From NCBI GenBank assembly GCA_039090855.1, contig CM077011.1, forward strand, positions 31,277,001 to 31,341,000: DNA of 64,000 bases. Reading direction: 5' to 3'. The notes beneath the pieces were generated by a model that was not told where the DNA came from, ran no database searches, and saw only the letters and a program-made list of their open reading frames with translations. Positions within the stretch are counted from its first letter, which is position 1, and every line of letters begins with the position of its first letter. The translations under genes were made by a program, and so were the position numbers. Positions 48,336-59,457 of this stretch are shown here, one piece after another. The stretch comes from Macrothele yani. Its lineage: Eukaryota; Arthropoda; Arachnida; Araneae; Macrothelidae.

Positions 48336-50600
48336 CGTCTTTTTAGCACGTCTTTTGTAAAAAAAAGATCGTGCTTCTGTTATCGGTTTGTCCGTCCGTC
48401 CGTCCGTCTGTACCCACGGAATCTCTGCAACTATTAGTCCGATTTGAAAAATTCTTTTTGCATTCGGAAGCTTCAAATATGCAAATGATGATCCTTCATT
48501 TCGTTTTTTTTTGCGATGCACAATTTTGCCGCTAGGGGCGTAAATGCAGATGATATCGAATTCAAAATTACGTTTTAATCCACATATTTGCTTCTAAACA
48601 TCCGATTGAAAAAATTCTTTTATTTTTCGATTTCATTTATGTCAAAGAGTGTTTTATATATAGTTTCATTTTCAAATTACGCATAGATTCTCCGCTAGGG
48701 GGCGTAAAAATAAATTACATTTTTTCTGATAACTCTTCTCCTAAAACTCCGATTTGAAAAATCTTTTTTTCAGCGGATACATCTCCTAATGGAAAATCTT
48801 TTGCATATAATTTCGAATTTTTGGTAAAGAATACTTTGGCCACCAGGGGGCGTAAGTGGTGACTTTTGCTTCTGATGTATTTGCCATAAAATCTGAGCTT
48901 CTAAAATATCGATTGAAACAATTCTTTCGTGGACTGATGCACTCACATCGATAAACCTTTTCGGAATACTTTCTTCCTAAAATATCCCACAGTTTCTCCG
49001 CCAGGGGGCATAGATATAAATCCTATTTTTGTCAATATCTCTACTTCTAGAAGTCCGATTTTAAAAATTCCTTCTTTGCTGGATAGTGTTTTCCGTGTGA
49101 CACGTTTTTCTTATAATTTCAAAATTTTCAAGTAATTCATAGACTTTCCGCTAGGGGACGTAATGGTAAATCGCCTTTCGGCCTATATCTCTGCTTCTAA
49201 ATCTCCGATTTGAAAAATTCTATATGCACCGGGTACAACTCCTCATGGGAAATCGTTTGCACATAATTTCTAATTTTTGTAAAAAAATGGTTTGGCCACC
49301 AGGGGCGTAAATCTTAATTTCCGCTTCTGATGTATTTGCAGCAAAATACGAGCTTCTAAATTCTAGATTAAAAAAACGTCGTTTGTAGACCGATACTACT
49401 CATGTCGATAAAACCTTTTAGGAACATTTTCTTCTTAAAATAGTGCAAGGTTTGTACGCCAGAGGGCGTAGATGTATATCTTATTTTTGTCAATATCTCT
49501 ACTTCTAGGGGCTCGATTTGAAAAATTCCTTTTTTGTTGGATAGTGTTTCCAGTATGACATGTGCTTCATATAAATTCAGAATTTTCAAGTAATTCCTAG
49601 ACTTTCCGCTAGGGGGCGTAAAATTAAATTGCGTTTCTCCCTATATCTCTGCTTCTAAATCTCCGATTTGAAAAATTCTTTCTGCACCGGATACAGACAG
49701 CTCCTGATGGAAAATCGTTTGCACATAATTTCTAATTGTTGTAAAAAACAAAAAAATGGTTAGGCCACGAGATGGCGTAAACCTTAATTTCCGCTTCTGA
49801 TGTATTTGCAGCAAAATATGACCGAAGTACTCGTGTCGAAAAACCTTTTAGAAACATTTTCTTCTTAAAATAGTGCATGGTTTCTGCGCCACGGGGCGTA
49901 GACGTATATCTTATTTTTCTCAATATCTTGACTTCTAGGAGTCCAATTTAAAAATTCCTTCTTTGTTGGATAGTGTTTCTAGTGTGCCATGCTTTTCCTA
50001 AAAATTCAAAATTTTCAAGTAATTCATAGACTTTCTGCTAGGGGGCGTAAAGGTAAATTGCGTTTTCTGTTCCTAAAACTCCGATTTGAAAAATTCTTCG
50101 TGTATCGCATACATGACCTGATGGAAAATATTTTTCACATAATTTCTAATGTTTTGTAAATAATGGTTTGGCCACCAGGGGTCGTAAGTGTTAATTTCTG
50201 CTTCTGATGTATTTGTAGCAAAATCTGGGCTCCTGAAAACTCGACTGAATTTTTTTCTTGGACTGATACTGCTCATATGGATAAACCTCTTAAGAATACT
50301 TTCTTCCTAAAATAATACATGGTTTTCCCACCAGAGGACTTAAAGTCACATCTTCTTTTTGTCCATAACTCTGTTTCTAAGAGTTCGTTAGTTCAAGATT
50401 CCGTTTACACCAATATCTGAGATATTAAAGACCCGATTGAAAAACTTCTTTCTTCCGTCAGATACTATTGTTTTCCATACCAGTTCCATTGCCTTTGAAT
50501 AGCTTTGATAAATTTAATTTGCGTCAGAACGAATTCAAAAGACGTGCTTATTACACCCGAAAATTCGGTGTCATCTTTCTTGTTATGGTTATGTTTACGA
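48336..50600. repeat. ~150-bp monomer array with A-B-C higher-order repeat
   Basis: The core C(T/C)AGGGGGCGTAA-like word occurs 13 times at 48528, 48691, 48840, 48999, 49148, 49295, 49458, 49606, 49764, 49886, 50034, 50171 and 50330. Monomers fall into three types that recur in order: A (CCGCTAGGGGGCGTAAA), B (GGCCACCAGGGGCGTAA with CGCTTCTGATGTATTTGCAG) and C (CGCCAGAGGGCGTAGATGTA with CAATATCTCTACTTCTAG). Four A-B-C trimers follow one leading monomer; the period is about 455 bases. GTCCGTCCGTCCGTCTGTAC lies at the left edge. No coding capacity. Confidence 0.85.
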
Positions 50601-51058
50601 TACAGCAAGAATCATAGCGTTTTATTTTAGTTTGGTTCGTATCCAACACAGTTATTTTGCTGCTAGTTCTTTATTCTTTCTACGTCTTCAAGGTGCGTAA
50701 GCTGGTTCGTTACATAGAATCACACGTAAAAATATGAGTCCATACCACGCGTTTTTAGTAAAAGTAACGAATTAGTAGTTTACTCTGGCATATAAATTAT
50801 CATACCGGCTGCGAACGAAGCACTTTTCGTAGACCTGGCCTCAGTTTGTGCTTTTCGTAATCTGGCTTACGGCTCCATCAATCCAAAATCCGGAGAGCTT
50901 TCCAAAACGTCTGTCGCTCTCTGAAGATCAAAGACGTCTCTCCATCTAAAAATAGAAAAAAAAAATCGGTATGTTCCTCCTAACCTAATAATTTCTACCC
51001 TTCTCTCTTCAGAGAAGCCTTTCTTCTTCTCCTCCTTATTAATTGTTTTAGTCCCTAC

Positions 51059-51236
51059 CAGTGGCGTATATTCGAGGCTAGCTGATAAGCCCAGAAAATT
51101 CACAAATAAAACTGAATTAAATATTCACAAATAAAAGTCAATTATAAACGGCATTATGTCGATGCTTTCGCTGCGAAAGAAACCTTGCGGATTCGATTTT
51201 TTGACTCAGTCTGGCGAGCGAAGCCAATGCCATAAC
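51059..51236. repeat. Shared 3' module of the monomer-array family, copy A
   Basis: It aligns with 55163-55340 (GTGGCGTATATT.GAGGCTAG, TGTCGATGCTTTCG, GACTCAGTCTGGCGAGCGAAG). In both places it follows ~150-bp monomer sequence, so it appears to be a fixed part of one larger repeat family. Confidence 0.75.
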
Positions 51237-52048
51237 GCAAGCGGCTCTTCTAGAGTCTTCGCTGTTCTGATTCGAAGACCTTCGATACGATCGCCTGCTA
51301 GCGTTTCCATGACAACATGAATGAGCGTGTATGGAGGCGAATGAACCATTACTTTGCGTTACGGTTTGCTCAGAAAAGAGAAGACTTTGACTACCTCAGT
51401 CACCTGCATTCTTCCTTCTGTAGCAGCACGTGTTTCTCGAGAGTTGTTTCAGTTTGTGTGAATAAAAATCAGTGATATTATATCTTAAATTCGTAACTTT
51501 GTTGGATTCGAACTGTTTTGATAAATTTTGTGAAAGCTTCCCTGAACGTCTACTGTCAGAAAAAAATCTCTGCTCTTCACATTTTGATACAGCTCGACTG
51601 AAAATGAACTGAAGGTGTTTTTTATTCCCTTGATGAGTAGAAAAACCAATCAGTAAGAGGCATTACTTGTTACATAAAGTTGAATAAATTGGTCATAGTG
51701 TTTAGTGAGGTGTAGAAATTAGCAGACTTAATATTAAAGTTTCCATCAACAACTGCAACTGCGGAAATAAATTTTTCTGCATTAAAAAGAATCAAGATAT
51801 ATCTTTAAACCACACAAGGACATGTACATTCGAACAACTTGGCTGATTTGTCAATAGAAAAAAACATTCTTTTTTAAATATGGGAACTATTTGGAAGAAA
51901 CTTTTCACGAAAGCGTAATACTCAAGTTCACACAAAAAGAAAAGAAGAATGGAGTTCATGCACAAATAAAGTATTCAAATCCTAATCCTCATAATTATTT
52001 AGTATCATATTAGAAAAAAATAGCATGCAGTAGTTTAAGTTACTTCTG
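51237..52048. other. AT-rich spacer, nothing recognised
   Basis: No coding or repeat signal was seen. Confidence 0.5.
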
Positions 52049-52049
52049 T

Positions 52050-52942
52050 TTATCATCATCATCATTGTCAACCATTATCAATCCACTGGTGCATGAAGGT
52101 CTCCCCAAGTTTCTCCACAACGGTCTGTGTTGTGCCAGTCTCCTCCATGTCCCTCCCGCTTACTTTCGAATTTCATCCACCCATCTCCCATGTGGTCTTC
52201 TTCTGGGTCTTTTCCTGTCCCTTGGATTTCAATCTAAAATTTCGGCTGTCCATCGATGGTCTGTCCTTCTGGCAGTATGTCCAGCCCATTGCCATTTCAG
52301 GGATTTAACTCTGATCATGATGTCTTCCACTCTTGTCATTTTTCGGATCCACGTGTTCCTCTTCTTATCTCTATTGGTTACACCAAGCATGCACCTCTCC
52401 ATGCTTCTTTGAGTTGTCTGCAGCCTTTGTATGTCTCTTTTAGCTAAGGTCCACGTCTCTGCACCATACGTAAGCACTGGAAGGATGCATTGATCAAACA
52501 CTTTTCTTTTAAGACATAATGGCATATTGCTCTTGAAAATTATGCTGTTTCTTCCAAAAGCTCTCCAGGCAAGTTTTGTACGCCGATTAATTTCTTCACC
52601 AATGTGACCCTCACTTGATATCTGCTGTCCAAGATAAACGTACGTGTCTGTTATCTCCAGCTTTTCTCCATCAATCGATAAATCTTCATTTCTTGTAAAA
52701 GCATTGAACATCACTTTTGTCTTCTGAAAGTTCATTTTTAATCCCACTTCTTTACTCTTGTCAGCAAGTTCCTGGATCATACTCTGCAGCTCTGATGGGG
52801 TAGTTGCAAAAATGACTACGTCATCAGCTAAACGAAGGTGGGTTAGATAATCTCCATTAATCTTTATCCCTTTGTTTTCCCAGTTGAGTGATTGAAAGAC
52901 ATTTTCCAATGTGCATTAAAGAGCTTCGGAGATATGGTGTCA
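52050..52942 (-). pseudogene. RTE retrotransposon, second copy, 5' truncated
   Basis: It is nearly identical to 45527-46425, with the same (ATC)n tail at 52053-52064, and stops abruptly at about 52942. Differences include FADD to LADD at motif C (LRLADDVVIF), TGG to TGA at the tryptophan of the LDWIPR block, and single-base deletions near 52113 and 52911. The 5' break, intact 3' end and high identity are typical of incomplete target-primed reverse transcription from a close relative of the 45.5-kb element. Confidence 0.9.
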
Positions 52943-53890
52943 CCAAGATGCGTCACTGGTCCTTACCTTCCTGTAAATTGCCCTTAAGCGCGCGGTACTC
53001 ATTCACGCACCTCTATACCCTTTAAGCGGCCGATGCAGCTGAACAAAAAGTTGCCCAAATTTCCCTGCGCTCCTCAAATAGAATGTTCCCATATTGATCG
53101 GGTTATACCAAAGCTACGGCAAAACAATTCCTTTCCCTTTTTCATCTCAAGAGCACCGACTATAAATCAGTCGGGGGTTGTAAATGCTCCCTTGCAGTCC
53201 TTAGCCTTACAGTATGTAGTCTGATTCCCTTAGTCCCTTGTTTCCAGTTCCATTACCCAAGGAATGATTTGGAAGCAGTAGTCCCGGGACAGAGACATCG
53301 TGTCTTTGAATAGAAACAAGTTACTAAAACATCTTTTCTCTTCATCCTTAGGTTCGCTGTCCTTTTCTTAGCATTCGTAACGGAAAAGGTAATCAGACAG
53401 GAAGGATAAATGACAATCATACTCCCCAGATGACCACTTACAATGACAAGCGTAACATAAAAGCAACGCTTCCTGATGCGCAGGTTCGGTTCTCCTCCGT
53501 TTTCCCAAATATCGTTTCGCCTAATGCATAAGCTTGCCCTAAGGTTCTTTTGCCTTCCCTCTGCCGGCTTACTCGTTTTCCATCAATCCTTTCTTTGAGG
53601 GTGGGGTGAGAAAAGATCATTTGTAGACAACATCGTACTACACAACCATACACTTATTACAATGTATCTTATTTTCAATGCCATGAGTGTTTTTTAAGTT
53701 TTTTGTTCTATGTCAAACTGTATATAAATGTTATTGTAGCTATGCTTCTGCCTACCAGTTAGGGCAAAACATATGTATGTAATCTGAATGTATAAAGAAA
53801 GGCGTGACGCTCTTCGTTTGCAAATTCAAATAGGAATACCAATATAAATAAGAACTGAAAGTGACGCTGTGGAATTAATCGTAACTTTGA
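52943..53890. other. Spacer, nothing recognised
   Basis: No coding or repeat signal was seen. Confidence 0.45.
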
Positions 53891-53896
53891 CCGAAC

Positions 53897-54150
53897 TATT
53901 AGGGGAAACGGGAATCTTAACTTCTGACCCAACTAAATTAGGGGAAACGGGAATCGTAACTTCTGACCCAACTAAATTAGGGGAAACGGAAATTGCAGTA
54001 ACGATATTAGGGGAACCGGGAATTGCAGTAATGATATTAGGGGAACCGGGAATTGCAGTAATGATATTAGGGGAACCGGGAATATATATACAAAGGAGAA
54101 TGGGCCTCAACGAGCCACCTGATTAGGGGAAACGACATTCGGGGAAACGA
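53897..54150. repeat. Compound minisatellite, 39-bp and 30-bp units
   Basis: GGGGAAACGGGAATC.TAACT units repeat every 39 bases (two and a half copies) and pass into GGGGAACCGGGAATTGCAGT units every 30 bases (three to four copies). Both start with the same GGGGAA(A/C)CGGGAAT core, so one derives from the other. Both lengths are multiples of three, so frames stay open on both strands. Confidence 0.9.
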
Positions 54151-54775
54151 GTGAACACCCGCAGGTTCACTCATTCCTCTCGCGTTCGGCTGACTTCTCG
54201 GACAGCGAATATATTCGTCCGAGCTGATTTTAGCCTATTTTGTTAACACGAGTTAATTCGTTCCAGCCGGTTAAAGGGTTAAAACAATCGTTCAACAGCA
54301 TCAGCCCAATGCACTACAAAACATCTTGGTATGCTTATATTCTCAGTCGAATCTAATGCGGCTAAGCTCGAGCGGTTGAACACCAAAAAGCTCAAAACAT
54401 GCTTATTTCGGCAGCTCCGTCCAAAAGTGGCGGGAACAAAAGAATTTCACGTGGGAACGAGCATATTAATATATATTTACAAAGATAATTTCTGAACCAG
54501 GGCTAGAGAATCTTACACTGTTTATTATTCAAACCAATATTCTTGGTTAGCCACTATTTATATGACAAAATAAGTGAAATGCCAATTCAAAGATGCGTAT
54601 TTTAGCTGGTTAAATTGCTTCTTGTGTTATAAAAAGTTTAAAAGTTTTGCTTTAAAGAAATAAAAAAACACCGAAATCCACGCTGTTTGTGCTGTGGCCT
54701 GCATTGCCAGGCTTGAAATTTAAAATTTGGCACCCTGATTGCAAATTCGAGTACCGATCGAGATTTGGGAATTTT
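54151..54775. other. Spacer, nothing recognised
   Basis: No coding or repeat signal was seen. Confidence 0.45.
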
Positions 54776-54777
54776 TT

Positions 54778-55340
54778 TTTTTAGCACCTCTTTTTTTTTA
54801 TCAGTCCGATTTGAAAATTTCCTTTTCACTGCAAAAATTCACATCACTGCCCCTATTAATTAGGTCAGAAAAATTCTTTCCGTATCAAGAAACTTGAACG
54901 CTACGTGAAAAATGATTCATGCCTTTTTTGGTGCTATCCATCTTTTCCGACATCAGTAAAGTAAATCCCGTGCAAAAAAAAAAAAAAAAAAAAATCGATG
55001 TAACGAAAATAATCAATCAGTTGTTGAAATCGGATTTTTGAATGGTGTTCCAAGAAGTGATGCAACAATAATTAATTACATCGTTACTCAACAATTACTT
55101 TATTGAGCTATCGCGGAACATTATTCCATCATGTTTAAAATGAACGTAACAATATATCATTCGGTGGCGTATATTTGAGGCTAGCTGCGAAGCCCAGAGA
55201 ATGCACAAACAAAAGTCAATTAAATATACACAAATAAAAATCAATTATCAACGGTATTAAAATATGTCGATGCTTTCGTTTCGAAAAAAACACGCGCGAT
55301 TTCGATTCTTTGACTCAGTCTGGCGAGCGAAGACGCAACC
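54778..55340. repeat. Monomer-array family, copy B (short), with shared 3' module
   Basis: TTAGCACCTCTTTTTTTTTA, CAGTCCGATTTGAAAATTTC matches the left edge and monomers of the 48.3-kb copy; 55163-55340 matches its 3' module. Most monomers are deleted. The module ends exactly where the 145-bp satellite starts. Confidence 0.7.
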
Positions 55341-57985
55341 AAAGACTAGTTGTTCAGTAGATGTACTCTGTCTCTCTATTCTTCTCTGTTCTCCGCCGTT
55401 CTCCTCAAGTCATAGTATGTCTTGGTATTTGTGTCTTGGAGTAACTTTTCCGTCATATCTTCTTCTTCTTCTTGGTTACTCAGTCCAAGGACTGGTTGTT
55501 CAGTAGATGTACTCTGTCTCTCCATTCCTCTCTGTTCTCCGCCGTTCTCCTCAAGTCATAGTATGTCTTGGTATTTGTGTCTTGGAGTAACTTTTCCGTC
55601 ATATCTTTTTCTTCTCCTTCTTCTTCTTCTTCTTGGTTACTCAGTCCAAGGACTGGTTGTTCAGTAGATGTACTTTGTCTCTCCATTCCTCTCTGTTCTC
55701 CGCCGTTCTCCTCAAGTCATAGTATGTCTTGGTATTTGTTTCTTGAGTAACTTTTCTGTCCTATCTTCTTCTTCTTGGTTACTCAGTCCAAGGACTGGTT
55801 GTTCAGTAGATGTACTCTGTCTCTCCATTCCTCTCTGTTCTCCGCCGTTCTCCTCAAGTCATAGTATGTCTTGGTATTTGTGTCTTGGAGTAACTTTTCC
55901 GTCATATCTTCTTCTTCTCCTTCTTCTTCTTCTTCTTCTTCTCCTTCTTCTTCTTCTTCTTCTCCTTCTTCTTCTTCTTCTTGGTTACTCAGTCCAAAGA
56001 CTGGTTGTTCAGTAGATGTACTCTGTCTCTCCATTCCTCTCTGTTCTCCGCCGTTCTCCTGAAGTCATAGTATGTCTAGGTATTTGTGTTTTGGAGTAAC
56101 TTTTCCGTCATATCTTCTTGTCCTTCTTCTTCTTGGTTACTCAGTTTAAGGACTGGTTGTTCAGTAGATGTACTCTGTCTCTCCATTCCTCTCTGTTCTA
56201 CGCCGTTCTCCTCAAGTCATAGTATGTCTTGGTATTTGTGTCTTGAGTAACTTTTCCGTCCTATCTTCTTCTTCTTCTTGGTTACTCAGTCCAAGGACCG
56301 GTTGTTCAGTAGATGTACTCTGTCTCTCCATTCCTCTCTGTTCTCCGCCGTTCTCCTCAAGTCATGGTATGTCTTGGTATTTGTGTCTTGAGTAACTTTT
56401 CCGTCATATCTTCTTCTTCTTCTTGGTTACTCAGTCCAAGGACTGGTTGTTCAGTAGATGTACTCTGTCTCTCCATTCCTCTCTGTTCTCCGCCGTTCTC
56501 CTCAAGTCATGGTATGTCTTGGTATTTGTGTCTTGAGTAACTTTTCCGTCATATCTTCTTCTTCTTCTTGGTTACTCAGTCCAAGGACCGGTTGTTCAGT
56601 AGATGTACTCTGTCTCTCCATTCCTCTCTGTTCTCCACCGTTCTCCTCAAGTCATAGTATGTCTTGGTATTTGCGTCTTGAGTAACTTTTCCGTCATATC
56701 TTCTTCTTCTTCTTGGTTACTCAGTCCAAGGACTGGTTGTTCAGTAGATGTACTCTGTCTCTCCATTCCTCTCTGTTCTCCGCCGTTCTCCTCAAGTCAT
56801 GGTATGTCTTGGTATTTGTGTCTTGAGTAACTTTTCCGTCATATCTTCTTCTTCTTCTTGGTTACTCAGTCCAAGGACCGGTTGTTCAGTAGATGTACTC
56901 TGTCTCTCCATTCCTCTCTGTCTTCCGCCGTTCTCCTCAAGTCATAGTATGTCTTGGTATTTGTGTCTTGGAGTAACTTTTCCGTCATATCTTCTTCTTC
57001 TTGGTTACTCAGTCCAAGGACCGGTTGTTCAGTAGATGTACTCTGTCTCTCCATTCCTCTCTGTTCTCCACCGTTCTCCTCAAGTCATAGTATGTCTTGG
57101 TATTTGCGTCTTGAGTAACTTTTCCGTCATATCTTCTTCTTCTTCTTGGTTACTCAGTCCAAAGGACTGGTTGTTCAGTAGATGTACTCTGTCTCTCCAT
57201 TCCTCTCTGTTCTCCGCCGTTCTCCTGAAGTCATAGTATGTCTAGGTATTTGTGTTTTGGAGTAACTTTTCCGTCATATCTTCTTGTCCTTCTTCTTCTT
57301 GGTTACTCAGTCCAAGGACCGGTTGTTCAGTAGATGTACTCTGTCTCTCCATTCCTCTCTGTTCTCCACCGTTCTCCTCAAGTCATAGTATGTCTTGGTA
57401 TTTGCGTCTTGGAGTAACTTTTCCGTCATATCTTCTTCTTCTTCTTGGTTACTCAGTCCAAGGACCGGTTGTTCAGTAGATGTACTCTGTCTCTCCATTC
57501 CTCTCTGTTCTCCGCCGTTCTCCTCAAGTCATGGTATGTCTTGGTATTTGTGTCTTGAGTAACTTTTCCGTCATATCTTCTTCTTCTTCTTGGTTACTCA
57601 GTCCAAGGACCGGTTGTTCAGTAGATGTACTCTGTCTCTCCATTCCTCTCTGTTCTCCACCGTTCTCCTCAAGTCATAGTATGTCTTGGTATTTGCGTCT
57701 TGAGTAACTTTTCCGTCATATCTTCTTCTTCTTCTTGGTTACTCAGTCCAAGGACCGGTTGTTCAGTAGATGTACTCTGTCTCTCCATTCCTCTCTGTTC
57801 TCCACCGTTCTCCTCAAGTCATAGTATGTCTTGGTATTTGCGTCTTGAGTAACTTTTCCGTCATATCTTCTTCTTCTTCTTGGTTACTCAGTCCAAGGAC
57901 TGGTTGTTCAGTAGATGTACTCTGTCTCTCCATTCCTCTCTGTTCTCCGCCATTCTCTTCAGGTCATAGTATGTCCTAGTATTGG
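55341..57985 (-). repeat. 145-bp satellite, 18 units, made from a retrotransposon 3' end
   Basis: GTTCAGTAGATGTACTCTGT (or GTACTTTGT) recurs 18 times, mostly every 145 bases. On the minus strand each unit reads LLQDTNTKTYYDLRRTAENR and EEWRDRVHLLNNQSLD, then a TGA stop, GTAACCAAG and a variable (GAA)n tail, then GATATGACGGAAAAGTTACT, which re-enters the coding part. The last unit (57888-57985) continues without a break into upstream RT coding sequence, which identifies the source. Unit length varies with the (GAA)n tail; two units near 55.6 and 55.95 kb have expanded tails. Confidence 0.9.
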
Positions 57986-58330
57986 TGTCTTGGAGTAATG
58001 TGCCACAAAACCATTCCTTGGCCGTCCTCTTCCTCTCTTGCGTTGAATTTTTCCTACTAAAACTTTCAGAATCAGGCCTCCATGGCGCAATAAGTATTCC
58101 ATCCATAACATTATTCTTCCTTTTAACATCTTGATCAGATTCCTGGGTTCTCCCACTCTCTCTAGGACCTCCTCATCAGTCTTTCTATCGAACCAGCTTA
58201 TTCTCTCCATTCTTCTATAGCTCCACATCTCAAATGCATCCAGCCTTTTCACTTCCCTCTTGGTCAATGTCCATGTCTCAGAAACGTAGAATGCTACTGG
58301 CCAAACATGTGCTTTTATATATGAATAATC
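57888..58330 (-). pseudogene. Non-LTR RT C-terminal fragment that founded the satellite
   Basis: The minus strand reads VSETWTLTKREVKRLDAFEM, SYRRMERISW, DEEVLERVGEPRNLIKML, LWMEYLLRHGGLILKVL and GKIQRKRGRGRPR, the post-RT region of a non-LTR retrotransposon polyprotein. After one frameshift near 58010 it continues LLQDTNTRTYYDLKRMAENR and ends NNQSLD-stop. The RT domain and everything upstream are missing. It differs in sequence from the RTE at 45.5 kb. Its 3' tail begins the 145-bp satellite. Confidence 0.85.
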
Positions 58331-58384
58331 CAAACATAATCCTTTAATCTGAATAATACACAATAATAACAACCATAATAAATA

Positions 58385-59103
58385 GCGTACTAATAGTGGA
58401 ACTAATGTCGTCTGATACACGATTAAAATAGTTTAATATTAAAACACTAGTTAAAATACATTTACATAAGATCTTTCGAGTTAGCTCCTAACTCACCTTC
58501 GGATGTGAGAACAATGCACATAAACCTGACAAGAACATAGATTACTTACTGGTGTACATTAGATGTCGTAAAGTGACGTAACAATATGGTGAAGTGCTTG
58601 TCCAATTAAAGTCATGAAATCGTCTATGGGACGATGGAGAAAGTTCAGTCTCATTTTGTCTGTCCTTGTCGACTAAGAGTTTCCACGGTAGAGGAATTAC
58701 GCACGGGAAATCCTCGTCCCAACATCTCTGGTTCATTTTGCATATTAACAAACTTTCAGTTAAAAGCAGGAAAGATCATAATCTTCGGGTGCTTAGCATT
58801 ATCCCATCGGTCGAAAGTGATTGATGGGTATCTCGTAAGCATGTTCTTGAAAGAGCAGTTGATGACGAGCATGTTTTAATATTATATTTATGCTCTGAAC
58901 GTACACCAGTATGTAATTATGACGTCTAACGTACACCAATATACACTACGTTCTTGTCCGGTTTATGTGCATTGTTCTCACATCTGAAGATGAGTTAGGA
59001 GCTAACTCAAAATATTATGTAAATGTATTTTAACTGGTGTTTTGATATCAAATTATTATAATCGTGTATGAGACGGCATTAGTTTTATTATTAGTTATTT
59101 TAG
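58385..59103. mobile_element. Long-TIR nonautonomous element, ~200-bp arms
   Basis: The left arm 58385-58605 (TACACGATTA, AGTTAGCTCCTAACTCACCT, GAGAACAATGCACATAAACC) is inverted at 58900-59103 with about 85-90% identity by eye. The arms surround a ~295-bp centre without coding capacity. Ends and TSD could not be fixed. A short palindrome (GAGTTAGCTCCTAACTC) sits in each arm. Confidence 0.8.
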
Positions 59104-59455
59104 CACGACTATCTTTTTAACATTAATAAATATTGTCCTTGAAAATCTAAACAGTCTAATACTTACTGTTTCCGCTGCCATAGTTTAGTAAATATTTACT
59201 TTTATGACTCTTAACATATTTGCTTTCATTGGTTGTACGACAATAGCATTCATTAATGTCGGGAATTAGTAAACTTTATTGTCTGTTGGCATGATTTAAT
59301 TCCACTTAGTATGTGTTCGTCAGCGGCACTAAATTCAATGTGTTGTAAGTACATAAATATATATTTTTGAATCACTCGTTTTATTTGACAACCACAAAGA
59401 TCTTGGCGTGCGAAAGAGGCATAGCATAAATTCTCTACAAAAATTACCACGGCAC
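59104..59455. other. Spacer, nothing recognised
   Basis: No coding or repeat signal was seen. Confidence 0.5.
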
Positions 59456-59457
59456 TT

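Noticed and set aside
53869..54126. 85-codon repetitive protein (GETGI.../GEPGIAVMIL)
   Set aside because: It is the translation of 39- and 30-bp minisatellite units and is open on both strands because unit lengths are multiples of three.
56168..57979. Series of ~75-codon plus-strand frames with the same sequence (MYSVSPFLSVL...)
   Set aside because: They are antisense readings of the 145-bp satellite; the phase with biological meaning is the minus strand RT C-terminus.
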